Origin: an uncultured Flavobacteriaceae bacterium
GTDB taxonomy: Bacteria; Bacteroidota; Bacteroidia; Flavobacteriales; Flavobacteriaceae
Direction of reading: 5' to 3'
Assembly (NCBI GenBank): GCA_937929935.1
Contig: CALFUL010000007.1
Location: forward strand, 1-64,000
Length of the DNA stretch: 64,000 bases
The translations under genes were made by a program, and so were the position numbers. This document shows, piece by piece, positions 51,901 through 59,122 of the stretch; position 1 is the first letter of the stretch, and each line of letters begins with the position of its first letter. Under the pieces are notes generated by a model that saw only the letters and a list, made by a program, of their open reading frames with translations, searched no databases and had not been told where the DNA came from.

Positions 51901-54047
51901 CTTGGATCAGAACTACTGGTAACGCCACCTCTACATTTTGAAATATAAAGATCTAAATCGCCGTCATTATCATAATCCATCCACATGCTGGCATAATTAC
52001 CTGAATTATCACTTGAAGGGTTGGTAAAAGTTCTAATCAAATTCTGATTAAATGTGAACCCTCCATTTTGATTGTTTTGGTATGCCCTTGATTCAGCATC
52101 ATCATGACATGCAAAAATATCAGTCCAACCATCATTATTTATATCAACAAAATTGGCTCCTTGTAAAAATATATTTGAACTAGGTAAAGTTGATTGACTA
52201 AAAGAATCATTACCATTATTGTTCTTAATGATTTTTAAATTGTCATAAGCGCCACCAGACATGATATCATTATATCCGTTTTGATCGAAATCTGCAATGG
52301 CTGTTCCCCATTGGTTTCTTGAACTGACTTGACCTACACTATGAGTAGAAAATTGTTGATTTACTGATTTTTGATATTGAATTCTAAGATCTCTTGCAGA
52401 ATTAAATTGTACAATATCATCTTTTCCATCACCGTTCATATCAATAACTCCCATGGGTAAACCACTAAAATTGTCTTGACCAATTAAATTATTACCATTA
52501 GCAAATGCAACCGTATTGCCACCAGGGTTTGAATTGTTTGCTACAATAGTGGTTATTTCTTGATCTGCTATTTGTCCATCATTTACTGTTAATGTAACGG
52601 TATATGAGCCAGTATTTGTGAAGACATGATTTGTATTTCGACCTGAGGCAGTTGTTCCGTCACCAAAATTCCAAGAGTAAGAAAGTGGGTCATTGTCAGC
52701 ATCAAATGAAGCTGAGGCATCAAAATTTACAGAAAGCGGCGCAGCACCAAAAGTAGCTGATGCAGAAAAAGCAGCAACAGGGGGTGTAGTTGTTGCAGGA
52801 GTAAGACTATTGATCCAATCAGCAATTAATTGAACACCAGCATTATCAATAACATCTTTTGCTAAAGGTGGCATTTCAATGCCGGTTTCAGTTGAATTTA
52901 TTCTAAAATGCGCCATTGAATTGCCTACATTTTGAGGAATAATAACTTTCGGATTGTTTAATCCTTCATCATATATAACATCTCCGTAAATAATATTTTG
53001 ATTTTCAATCGGTGTTGAATATCGAGCATCGAACATTGCTACATTATTAACTGTAGGGTTATGACAACTAGCACAATTCACATCAATATAACTTCTTGCT
53101 CGATCTTCAACAGTACGATTTACATCATCTTTTGCTGCTACTGCTGGATAATTTGATACGTTTGAGTTTGTAATATTTTCTGCAAGAACACCCATCTCAC
53201 TTAGATTCACTAATTGGTTCATGGTAACACCAGAACTAGGATAAAGTATTGATTTGTTTAAGTTTCTTGTTTTCGGACCTAAAACACTACCATTTTGAGG
53301 AAAGTGACATGATGCGCATTCACTTCTGCTTGGGTAGTGCCATGTTTGTGCAACACCATTTACAACAATTACTTCATCAACTGAATTGTTCAATAAAGCT
53401 GCATCAGTCTGAGCATCGTTCCATTTATAAGTCAGATAATAGTATACATCATCATCGCCTTTAACTTCAAAACGAGTTTCTAATCTTTTACCACCAAGTT
53501 CAAAATGTTTGATTAATACAGCGCCTTTAGGAAAATTCCAGGCTTCATCAGTTAGTGTTATTTGTTCTGTAGATGTATTATGATTGCCATCATTCGGAAT
53601 CGCCATCCATCTTTTTTTGGTTGCACCATCTGACCAAAAAGGTTCAATCATGTCATATGGGATGAGCCCAGGACTTGCACTTAAGGTATTTAAGTTTGAG
53701 AATGCACCTGTTTGCGAAAGTAAAGTGGGTACCCCAGTGTTTCCGTTAGGTGTAGTTGTTGGTAAGTTTCCATTTAAAAATTTAGCAATGGCGACAGTAT
53801 TAATTGCAGGAGCAAGCATTCTTTCTGCCACTATATTTGTATTGTCTCTAGTAAATTGCGCTTCTATATAATTAGAATTCGCTTTGTTAAAAGAATGAGC
53901 ACTTGATTCAATTTTTTCATATTCTGAACTAGCCAATAACTTATATTCAGAAGTGTCAGTTATTTGTTCTTTTGGCTTGACTATAAAAATCAGAACTGAT
54001 GAGGCAATAATTGTTGATGCAAAAATTATAGACTGCTTGATCATCAT
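48912..54047 (-). CDS. Giant secreted multi-domain protein: dihaem cytochrome, PKD, FG-GAP, Big2, PA14-like, T9SS sorting domain
   Basis: 1,711 residues. In order: N-terminal signal/anchor (about 3-23); a cytochrome-c-like segment (about 75-415) with two CASCH haem sites (SECASCH, NCASCH) like the SO2930-type dihaem proteins; a PKD domain (SYSWNFGDGTTAS); a long FG-GAP/VCBS propeller (DINNDGWTDIF, DYDNDGDLDLY and similar calcium loops); an ASPIC/UnbV module (VRWPSGNIDEI); a Cys-rich link (CDDGIQNGDETGIDCGGSC); a jelly-roll-like part; three Big2 Ig domains with nearly identical sequence; a PA14-like domain (GTYYFFVAGNNDAEL); and a C-terminal T9SS type A sorting domain (NLVPNPATEFVTI ... PSGVYTV). 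Haem attachment implies a redox role outside the cell. I know no single protein with this exact order. Confidence 0.88.
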   Translation of the reverse strand: MMIKQSIIFASTIIASSVLIFIVKPKEQITDTSEYKLLASSEYEKIESSAHSFNKANSNYIEAQFTRDNTNIVAERMLAPAINTVAIAKFLNGNLPTTTPNGNTGVPTLLSQTGAFSNLNTLSASPGLIPYDMIEPFWSDGATKKRWMAIPNDGNHNTSTEQITLTDEAWNFPKGAVLIKHFELGGKRLETRFEVKGDDDVYYYLTYKWNDAQTDAALLNNSVDEVIVVNGVAQTWHYPSRSECASCHFPQNGSVLGPKTRNLNKSILYPSSGVTMNQLVNLSEMGVLAENITNSNVSNYPAVAAKDDVNRTVEDRARSYIDVNCASCHNPTVNNVAMFDARYSTPIENQNIIYGDVIYDEGLNNPKVIIPQNVGNSMAHFRINSTETGIEMPPLAKDVIDNAGVQLIADWINSLTPATTTPPVAAFSASATFGAAPLSVNFDASASFDADNDPLSYSWNFGDGTTASGRNTNHVFTNTGSYTVTLTVNDGQIADQEITTIVANNSNPGGNTVAFANGNNLIGQDNFSGLPMGVIDMNGDGKDDIVQFNSARDLRIQYQKSVNQQFSTHSVGQVSSRNQWGTAIADFDQNGYNDIMSGGAYDNLKIIKNNNGNDSFSQSTLPSSNIFLQGANFVDINNDGWTDIFACHDDAESRAYQNNQNGGFTFNQNLIRTFTNPSSDNSGNYASMWMDYDNDGDLDLYISKCRGGVTSSSDPRRINMLWQNDGNNNFTEVAEQANLKIGAQTWLSDFGDIDNDGDLDAIIINHNEGPNLMRNNGNGTFTEITAGSGLLPTLDPSDFYGIQGFFKDFNNDGYIDLMVSGDNHYIFYNNGDGTFQNAPNPFNSNQIQSFSVGDLNHDGFLDIYAGYASGLNSPSSTKDRIWLNNGNANNYINIQLTGTDSNINGIGARVELYGPWGKQIRDVRSGEGYGLVNSFTQHFGIGVSTTVDKVVVRWPSGNIDEILNPSINQFLKITENQVAPPVPTCDDGIQNGDETGIDCGGSCANVCPCEGTDLITIDFENGSGTDWVTSGNASTGTFVIADPTRQTASGIQTQLEDDHSNTGTNAFFTATNTSVGGNDIDGGTSIATSPVYSIQEESELSIWYFFGQRDAGDDSGDFFLLEYSLDGGSSYTTLASYGDETVVAQWTEATASIPANSSLVIRISAADGPTTGDIVEAGIDDFVITSICIDPVDVTGVSLNQENINLVENETQTLLATVAPTNADNQNVTWSSSNSNIATVDANGLITAVAEGSATITVTTNDGNFMATTGVTVQAAAIPVTGVNVNPTSATLTEGETLLITATVLPNNADNQSVSWSSNDTSIATVDTNGLITAVAEGSATITVTTNDGNFTATTGVTVQAAAIPVTGVNVNPTSATLTEGETLLITAIVLPNNADNQNVSWSSNDTSIATIDTNGLITAVAEGSAIITATTNDGSYTAQTNIIVTAGNTNTCTASGSILMERYDGIGGTAIENLLNAPNYPDNPSVSAELSLFEIEPNQADDYGVRVSGYLCVPQTGTYYFFVAGNNDAELNLSTTANEADKVTIASHSDYASNRQWDKFASQKSQAITLIQGNVYYIEAMMKEAAFGDNLSVGWRKPADGNGSVAVEVIPGNVLSPAQRNSVTPLRATITTLDINLVPNPATEFVTITVDTVHSNTVINYTFYSSSGVQVLATQGSSIETVNISALPSGVYTVIAQIGADMISTSLIVR
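49740..50400. repeat. 258-bp repeats coding three Big2 modules
   Basis: The string GCAGAACCTTCAGCCACAG occurs at 49771, 50029 and 50287, exactly 258 bases (86 codons) apart, embedded in long near-identical stretches. The three Ig-like modules have been homogenised at DNA level. Confidence 0.88.
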
Positions 54048-54268
54048 TTTAATTTGGTATTATTTACTATGAAATAGTCAAAATGAATGAAATTTTGTTT
54101 TTATTGAAAACAAGACTACTTGCAAAGCACGTGATTATAGCTGAAAAAAAATTAAAATATCGATGAAGAGACGTTATTTAGGCTGTATGGAAATGTGCCT
54201 ACATTGAAGGCGCTGAAGTTATGTAAAGCGTAATATTTTACTGTGGTTTATAAGATTTTCGGGTACTC

Positions 54269-54778
54269 TTAAAAACTATACCCAAAACCAACATAAGCCC
54301 ATTCTGCAATGCCAATACCAGTTCTAAACATAAAACCTTTTGAAGATTGTTTTCTGTAGCCTAAAGTGGCGCTTGGATAAAATGTGCTTTCATCAGCTGT
54401 GCCAAATGGGTTAGAAGAACTAAGTACATTCTGAGTGTCAATAAAATACCCTAGTCCAAGGCCAGCTTCAAAATGATGACGCCCTTTACCTGTAAGTGCT
54501 TTAGCGCCTACACTTATTACGTTACCAGTACCGCTATCATTACCACTAAAATCAAGACCGACAAGTCCTCCACCTCTTATAGTTGCATAATAGGCTTTGA
54601 AGAATCCGTCATTTGATTTTTTTATAAGACGATCATAGCTCAATTGAAGAGAAGAGGAATAACCAATACTACCTATTGAGCCATATATAACATTTTTTGG
54701 ATACTCAATAATAGTGTTGTCCTGAGAAAAAGAACTAATAGAAATTAATAATATAAGTAATAGGGAAATATTTTTCAT
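54269..54778 (-). CDS. Small outer-membrane-barrel-like protein
   Basis: 169 residues with a signal peptide (about 1-19, SISSFSQ). The mature part has alternating hydrophobic beta strands and glycine turns, ending in GIAEWAYVGFGYSF, a terminal aromatic as in outer-membrane beta barrels. No named family. It lies between the giant secreted protein and trpA on the same strand, with 79 bases after trpA. Confidence 0.65.
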   Translation of the reverse strand: MKNISLLLILLISISSFSQDNTIIEYPKNVIYGSIGSIGYSSSLQLSYDRLIKKSNDGFFKAYYATIRGGGLVGLDFSGNDSGTGNVISVGAKALTGKGRHHFEAGLGLGYFIDTQNVLSSSNPFGTADESTFYPSATLGYRKQSSKGFMFRTGIGIAEWAYVGFGYSF

Positions 54779-54857
54779 AATAGATTTTTATAGTATTTTG
54801 GTTAAAACAACTTAAACCAAATAATCCCTTCTAAATACTTGTTGTTTTATTATAATA

Positions 54858-55622
54858 TTAACTTCTTATGTTTTTAGTAAAACTGCCTATATTTTCTATT
54901 CCATTAGCAGTCAAATGCTTAATAAAAGCCGAACCAATAATAGCGCCTTTTGCATTTTTTGTGGCCGCCTGAAAGGTTTCTGAATCTTTAATGCCAAAAC
55001 CTACTATTTGAGGGTTTTTTAAATTCATGTTTGAAATGCGCTCGAAATAGCTCGTTTGGGTAGTTCCAAAGCCTGATTTTGAACCTGTAACACTAGCAGA
55101 ACTTACCATATAAATAAAACCATTAGAAGCTTCATCGATTTGACGAATACGCTCATCACTAGTCTGCGGCGTAATTAAGAAGACGTTAATCAAACCGTAT
55201 TTATTAAAAGTTGTTTCGTAATCTGCTTGATACACATCTAAAGGTAAATCTGGCATAATCAAACCATCAATACCAATCTCTTGACATTTTTGGCAGAAAG
55301 CTTCAACTCCATATTGTAACATAGGGTTAAAATACCCCATGATAATTAGTGGAATGGAAACTGTCTTACGTATGTCTTTCAATTGCTCAAATAACTTTTC
55401 AGTGGTCATTCCATTTTTCAAAGCAGCAGTTGAGCTTTCTTGAATGGTTGGTCCGTCAGCCAAAGGGTCGCTAAATGGCAAACCAATTTCAATCATATCA
55501 ACACCATTTTTTTCCAAATCTTGAATGATTTGTACGGTTTCATTTAGTGCTGGGTAGCCTGCGGTGAAGTATATAGAGAGGAGTTTTTTGTCCTCTTTGA
55601 GTTTTTGGTTTATTCTGTTCAT
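54858..55622 (-). CDS. trpA: Tryptophan synthase alpha chain
   Basis: 254 residues, TIM barrel of normal length. Catalytic Glu in MIEIGLPFSDPLADGPTIQ and Asp in LIMPDLPLD; the phosphate loop is in VGFGIKDSETF and GAIIGSAF. It cleaves indole-3-glycerol phosphate and passes indole to TrpB. Last gene of the trp operon, but separated from trpB by 400 bases filled by a GIY-YIG gene with terminal inverted repeats; the TrpA N-terminus itself is normal. Confidence 0.97.
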   Translation of the reverse strand: MNRINQKLKEDKKLLSIYFTAGYPALNETVQIIQDLEKNGVDMIEIGLPFSDPLADGPTIQESSTAALKNGMTTEKLFEQLKDIRKTVSIPLIIMGYFNPMLQYGVEAFCQKCQEIGIDGLIMPDLPLDVYQADYETTFNKYGLINVFLITPQTSDERIRQIDEASNGFIYMVSSASVTGSKSGFGTTQTSYFERISNMNLKNPQIVGFGIKDSETFQAATKNAKGAIIGSAFIKHLTANGIENIGSFTKNIRS

Positions 55623-55628
55623 AGTGTG

Positions 55629-55654
55629 TTGTCATTCCCGCGAAGGCGGGAATC
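55629..55654 (+). repeat. Left terminal inverted repeat of the GIY-YIG unit
   Basis: Contains TTCCCGCGAAGGCGGGAA, a perfect 7-bp stem with a 4-nt loop, preceded by TTGTCA. The reverse complement is found at 55996-56021. Confidence 0.9.
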
Positions 55655-55677
55655 TGTTTATGTATTCTTTATGTTTA

Positions 55678-55968
55678 TTAATCACCTAACATCCAAGAAA
55701 GGTCTTTCCAGTCTGGATTCATATCGTTTATTAAGTTCTCTTTCCATTGTCGTCTCCATCCTTTTAATAATTTCTCCCTTTTGATAGCATTGTTTACATA
55801 TTGGGTTTTTTCAAAATACACTAGTTTATGAGTGCTATATTTTTTTGAAAACCCTTTATTATCTTTTGATTGATGTTGTTCTAGTCTTAATTTTAGATTA
55901 TTTGTCATTCCTACATATAACACCGTATGATTTTTATTTGTTAGTATGTAGATGTAATACTGTTTCAT
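55678..55968 (-). CDS. GIY-YIG nuclease-domain protein (URI/COG2827 type)
   Basis: 96 residues, the single GIY-YIG domain of normal length for this group. YYIYILTNKNHTVLYVGMTNNL carries the two tyrosines and glycine of the motif, RLEQH supplies the catalytic arginine and histidine, and AIKREKLLKGWRR the metal-binding glutamate; all catalytic positions look intact. Function of these small proteins is unsettled; the fold cuts DNA in homing endonucleases and UvrC. Sits between trpB and trpA inside 26-bp inverted repeats, an odd place for a nuclease in a biosynthetic operon, and is transcribed in the operon direction. Confidence 0.92.
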   Translation of the reverse strand: MKQYYIYILTNKNHTVLYVGMTNNLKLRLEQHQSKDNKGFSKKYSTHKLVYFEKTQYVNNAIKREKLLKGWRRQWKENLINDMNPDWKDLSWMLGD

Positions 55969-55995
55969 TTCATGATCATACTGCTTGCCTCTAGG

Positions 55996-56021
55996 GATTC
56001 CCGCCTTCGCGGGAATGACAA
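55996..56021 (-). repeat. Right terminal inverted repeat of the GIY-YIG unit
   Basis: Exact reverse complement of 55629-55654; ends one base before the trpB stop codon at 56023-56025. Confidence 0.9.
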
Positions 56022-56022
56022 A

Positions 56023-57249
56023 TTATTTTAGCTTAAAATAATCAATATAGGTATTCAAATCTTTATCGCCTCTACCAGATAGGCTAATCACAACTACATC
56101 ATCAGCTTTGAATTTCTTGTGGTCAAATATGGCAAATGCATGTCCGGTTTCGATTGCGGGTATAATACCTTCGAGTTTTGAAAGTTCAAGACCTGCAGCC
56201 ATGGCTTCATCATCAGTTGCGGAATAAAACTCTGCTCTTCCGGTTTTATGAAGATGCGAATGCATCGGGCCAACACCTGGGTAATCTAATCCTGCTGATA
56301 TAGAATACGGTTCTGTTATTTGACCGTCAGCAGTTTGCATCAGCATGGTTTTACAACCGTGAATGATTCCTACTTTTCCTAAAGCTGAGGTTGCTGCACT
56401 TTCTCCAGAATCAACTCCTTTTCCGGCAGCTTCAACGGCAATAATACCTACTTCAGGTTCATCTAGAAAGTGATAATACGTACCAGCTGCATTACTTCCG
56501 CCGCCAATACAAGCAACTACATAATCAGGGTTTTCACGTCCTTCTTTCTCTTTAAGTTGCCATTTAATTTCTTCAGATATGATCGATTGAAAACGCGTCA
56601 CCATATCAGGGTAGGGGTGCGGCCCAATCGCTGAACCAATAATATAATGTGTATCTACGGGGTTGTTTATCCAATCCCGAATAGCTTCATTGGTTGCATC
56701 TTTAAGTGTTCTACTTCCTGAAAGAGCTGGGCGAACCGTTGCACCTAACATTTTCATTCTTGCCACGTTTGGAGCTTGACGCGCGATATCAATTTCGCCC
56801 ATATAAACAATACATTCCATGCCCATTAAAGCACAAACGGTTGCGGTGGCAACACCATGTTGACCGGCTCCTGTTTCGGCAATAATTCTAGTTTTGCCCA
56901 ATTTCTGAGCTATCAGAATTTGACCAATAGTGTTGTTTACTTTATGAGCTCCGGTATGGTTTAAATCTTCTCGTTTTAGATATATTTTACAGTTGTGTTT
57001 CTCTGAAAGGCGTTTTGCAAAATATAGAGGAGAAGGCCTACCCACATAGTCTTTAAGTAGTTGGTTGAATTCTTTTTGAAAAGAATCTTCATACATAATC
57101 TCCAAATATTTTTGACGTAACTCTTCCACATTCGGATACAGCATTTCAGGAATATATGCACCTCCAAATTCTCCGTAATATCCTTTTTCGTCTGCGTGGA
57201 AGCCCCCTACATACCCAGATGTTGAATCTAATATTGCTTCTTTTTTCAT
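56023..57249 (-). CDS. trpB: Tryptophan synthase beta chain
   Basis: 408 residues. PLP lysine in [15 protein letters not shown] near residue 98, catalytic Glu in [12 protein letters not shown] near 120, the PLP phosphate loop [10 protein letters not shown] near 246, and AIETGHAFA near 365. It condenses indole and serine to tryptophan. Normal N-terminus and length. Follows trpF after a 106-base spacer made of AAGTCCTAAG-type repeats. Confidence 0.98.
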   Translation of the reverse strand: MKKEAILDSTSGYVGGFHADEKGYYGEFGGAYIPEMLYPNVEELRQKYLEIMYEDSFQKEFNQLLKDYVGRPSPLYFAKRLSEKHNCKIYLKREDLNHTGAHKVNNTIGQILIAQKLGKTRIIAETGAGQHGVATATVCALMGMECIVYMGEIDIARQAPNVARMKMLGATVRPALSGSRTLKDATNEAIRDWINNPVDTHYIIGSAIGPHPYPDMVTRFQSIISEEIKWQLKEKEGRENPDYVVACIGGGSNAAGTYYHFLDEPEVGIIAVEAAGKGVDSGESAATSALGKVGIIHGCKTMLMQTADGQITEPYSISAGLDYPGVGPMHSHLHKTGRAEFYSATDDEAMAAGLELSKLEGIIPAIETGHAFAIFDHKKFKADDVVVISLSGRGDKDLNTYIDYFKLK

Positions 57250-57270
57250 TTGTTGTCAGTTTTTATTTTA

Positions 57271-57329
57271 AAGTCCTAAGTCCTAAGTCAAAATTTAAAA
57301 GTCCAAAACCAAATACTTAGAACTTTTCA
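57271..57329. repeat. AAGTCCTAAG repeat in the trpF-trpB junction
   Basis: Short tandem phrase AAGTCCTAAGTCCTAAGTC followed by related AAAGTCC and TACTTAGAACTTTT words fills most of the 106-base spacer. It resembles the AAGTATTAAG-type spacer between trpG and trpD, but not the G/C-rich elements. Confidence 0.6.
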
Positions 57330-57355
57330 TTAGCACTATTTTTTTAATTTAACCC

Positions 57356-58153
57356 TTAACCTTTTATCTCTTTCCTGAACTTCTTCAGCTCCTCAACATT
57401 CTTAAGCCCTGGTTCTAGCTCAAATTTACTATTCACGTCTAGGGCATGACAATATTTTGCTTCTGGTTGTTTCATAAATTCTTTAATAGATTCTATTTCG
57501 CTCAATCCAATTCCACCACTTAAAAAATAGGGCTTGGTTGAAGGGTAGTTTTTTAATACATTCCAATTAAAACTATAGCCATTTCCGCCAGGTAGTTTTC
57601 CTTTGGTATCAAAAAGGTAGAAATCACAAATTGCTTCAAATGGTTGTAATTGGTCAAAGTTAAAGTCGTCTTTTATTGAAAATACTTTGATGATAACCAA
57701 ATCTGTCCGGTCGAGCGGAGTCGAGACCTGCGTACTAAATGTTGTTTTCTTTTTTCTCGACTCCGCTCGAAATGACAGAAAACTATCTTTCAGTTCTTCA
57801 CAATATTCCGGACTTTCATTACCATGTAATTGCACGCCCCATAAATCAAATGTGGTTACTTTTTCTAAAACTTCAGCTATTGTGGCATCTACGAAAACAC
57901 CTACTTTCTTAATAGTTGCAGGTATTTCTGGCATCACTCCATTAAAACATCTTTTTGACGGATCCCAAAAAATAAAACCTAAATAGTCGGGTCTTAAACC
58001 TGCAACCTCTGTGATGTTTTTATTCATGCCGCAGACCTTTAAACCTACAGATGACTTCCCCGAAAGCGAAAGGTTAGCCCCTTCTAGCTCCCCCAAAGGG
58101 CGAGAACTTCTGCTATTGTGTTTGTTGTTAGTCATTTTTTCTCTTTTTGTCAT
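57356..58153 (-). CDS. trpF: Phosphoribosylanthranilate isomerase with repeat-derived extension and insertion
   Basis: 265 residues from ATG 58153 (58135 is an alternative start), against about 205-220 in relatives. The enzyme proper begins at LKVCGMNKN (Cys41 general base, residues 38-45), continues through GVQLHGNES, and after a gap IIKVFS, FDTKGKLPGG (catalytic Asp) and FLSGGIG. Residues 1-37 are an extra N-terminal stretch (SSRPLGELEG and following) coded by a G/C-rich element. Residues about 124-150 (SFLSFRAESRKKK ... STPLDRT) are an insertion coded by an inverted pair of TCGAGCGGAGTCGA elements, between the LKD helix and the IIKVFS strand. Both are in frame. The barrel core looks complete, so the enzyme is probably active. 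Confidence 0.95.
   Translation of the reverse strand: MTKREKMTNNKHNSRSSRPLGELEGANLSLSGKSSVGLKVCGMNKNITEVAGLRPDYLGFIFWDPSKRCFNGVMPEIPATIKKVGVFVDATIAEVLEKVTTFDLWGVQLHGNESPEYCEELKDSFLSFRAESRKKKTTFSTQVSTPLDRTDLVIIKVFSIKDDFNFDQLQPFEAICDFYLFDTKGKLPGGNGYSFNWNVLKNYPSTKPYFLSGGIGLSEIESIKEFMKQPEAKYCHALDVNSKFELEPGLKNVEELKKFRKEIKG
57703..57778. repeat. Inverted TCGAGCGGAGTCGA pair inside trpF
   Basis: CTGTCCGGTCGAGCGGAGTC at the left and the inverted copy ending CTCCGCTCGAAATGACAG at the right are separated by about 20 bases; the whole is 76 bases. The same core is found singly in valS at 17650-17676. Confidence 0.85.
58050..58115. repeat. G/C-rich elements coding the TrpF N-terminal extension
   Basis: GACTTCCCCGAAAGCG and TAGCTCCCCCAAAGGGCGAG words, two related half-palindromes of the CCCC/GGGG type found at the other trp junctions. 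Translated in the minus direction as SSRPLGELEGANLSLSGKSS. Confidence 0.7.
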
Positions 58154-58205
58154 TCTGATGAAGGAGGAATTTGTAGTTGAGTTTCCTTGTGCCTCAGAAT
58201 GACAA
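58147..58205. repeat. 59-bp palindromic element between trpC and trpF
   Basis: Perfect 12-bp terminal inverted repeats TTGTCATTCTGA (58147-58158) and TCAGAATGACAA (58194-58205). One end touches the trpC stop codon (58206-58208); the other contains the trpF ATG (58153-58151). Confidence 0.85.
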
Positions 58206-59054
58206 TTAAAGTTTTAAATTTTCAATAAACCCCTGTGCGCTTTTTCCTGGGTTTTCTGACTTCATAAAGTTCTCACCTATTAAGAACCCTTCATACCCAT
58301 ATTGTTTTAAATCTTGTATTGCTGCAATAGAACTAATGCCGCTTTCAGAAACTTTCACAAAATCATCAGGAATTAATGAGGATAACGCTTTGCTAGTTTC
58401 TAAACTCACTTCAAAAGTTTTGAGATTTCGATTGTTTACACCAAGCATATCTAAACTTGGCATAATAGATTTATGTAATTCTTCTTCATTATGAACTTCT
58501 AATAGTACATCTAAATCTAAACTCTTCGCTAATTCAGAGAATGTTGTAATTTCTTCTTTGGATAGTATTGCTGCAATCAATAAAATTACATCTGCTCCAT
58601 GAGCTTTTGCCTCTAGAATCTGATACTCGCTGATAATAAATTCTTTTCGAAGCAATGGCATGTTAACCGAAGCTCTTGCCAATTGTAAATCTTCTAATGA
58701 GCCACCAAAATATTTGATGTCAGTTAGAACGCTCATTCCGCAAACTCCTGCTTTTTCATATCCTTTGGCAACCTGACCTACATTAGTGTTTTGATTGATT
58801 GTTCCTTTAGATGGAGAACGTCTTTTGTGTTCGGCAATAATTCCCGTAGAACTATTACACAGCGCATTTGCCAAGGAGACCGTTTCTCTTCCGAAAAGAA
58901 CTGACGCTTCCAATTGTTTAGAAGGAATAAGCGATTTTTTCAAATCGACTTCTTTGTATTTGTCAGCTACTATTTTAGATAAAATGTCAGCCCCTCCTAG
59001 CCTCCCCGAAGGGAAGGGATTAGCTTGTTGATTTATATTCTTTTCGTTATTCAT
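58206..59054 (-). CDS. trpC: Indole-3-glycerol phosphate synthase with N-terminal extension
   Basis: 282 residues, about 20 more than relatives. The usual start (ILDKIVxxKxxEV) corresponds here to ILSKIVADKYKEV at residue 24. The first 23 residues, including ANPFPSGRLGGAD, are coded by a G/C-rich palindromic element (58987-59023). Catalytic parts are present: EHKRRSPSKG with the lysine, LLRKEFI, LEVHNEEEL, GVNNRNL, VSESGI and LIGENFM. It closes the indole ring before TrpA. No other start codon lies near the natural position, so the extension is probably translated. Confidence 0.97.
   Translation of the reverse strand: MNNEKNINQQANPFPSGRLGGADILSKIVADKYKEVDLKKSLIPSKQLEASVLFGRETVSLANALCNSSTGIIAEHKRRSPSKGTINQNTNVGQVAKGYEKAGVCGMSVLTDIKYFGGSLEDLQLARASVNMPLLRKEFIISEYQILEAKAHGADVILLIAAILSKEEITTFSELAKSLDLDVLLEVHNEEELHKSIMPSLDMLGVNNRNLKTFEVSLETSKALSSLIPDDFVKVSESGISSIAAIQDLKQYGYEGFLIGENFMKSENPGKSAQGFIENLKL
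58987..59023. repeat. G/C-rich element coding the TrpC N-terminal extension
   Basis: CAGCCCCTCCTAGCCTCCCC then GAAGGGAAGGGATTAGC: a CCTCCCC/GGGGAGG-like imperfect hairpin of the same family as the trpD-trpC junction. Read on the minus strand as ANPFPSGRLGGAD. Confidence 0.75.
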
Positions 59055-59066
59055 GTTATTTTTTTA

Positions 59067-59122
59067 TCCCCCTCCTTTGGAGGGGTTAGAGGAGGACTTT
59101 TATTCCCCTTTGGGGTTAGGAC
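59067..59122. repeat. Two G/C-rich palindromes in the trpD-trpC junction
   Basis: CCCCCTCCTTTGGAGGGG and TTCCCCTTTGGGGTTAGG hairpins in tandem, separated by AGGACTTTTA. The same two-part unit fills the trpE-trpG junction. Confidence 0.8.

Larger units (their letters stand above)
55629..56021. mobile_element. GIY-YIG gene enclosed by 26-bp terminal inverted repeats
   Basis: Perfect 26-bp inverted repeats at 55629-55654 and 55996-56021 (outer end TTGTCATTCCCGCG, inner end GGCGGGAATC) enclose 341 bases with one gene. Each repeat is itself a hairpin: TTCCCGC, GAAG loop, GCGGGAA. The unit fills the trpB-trpA gap, leaving only 6 bases to trpA and 1 base to trpB. No transposase is encoded. Whether it moves is inference, but the layout is that of a small mobile unit. 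Confidence 0.7.
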
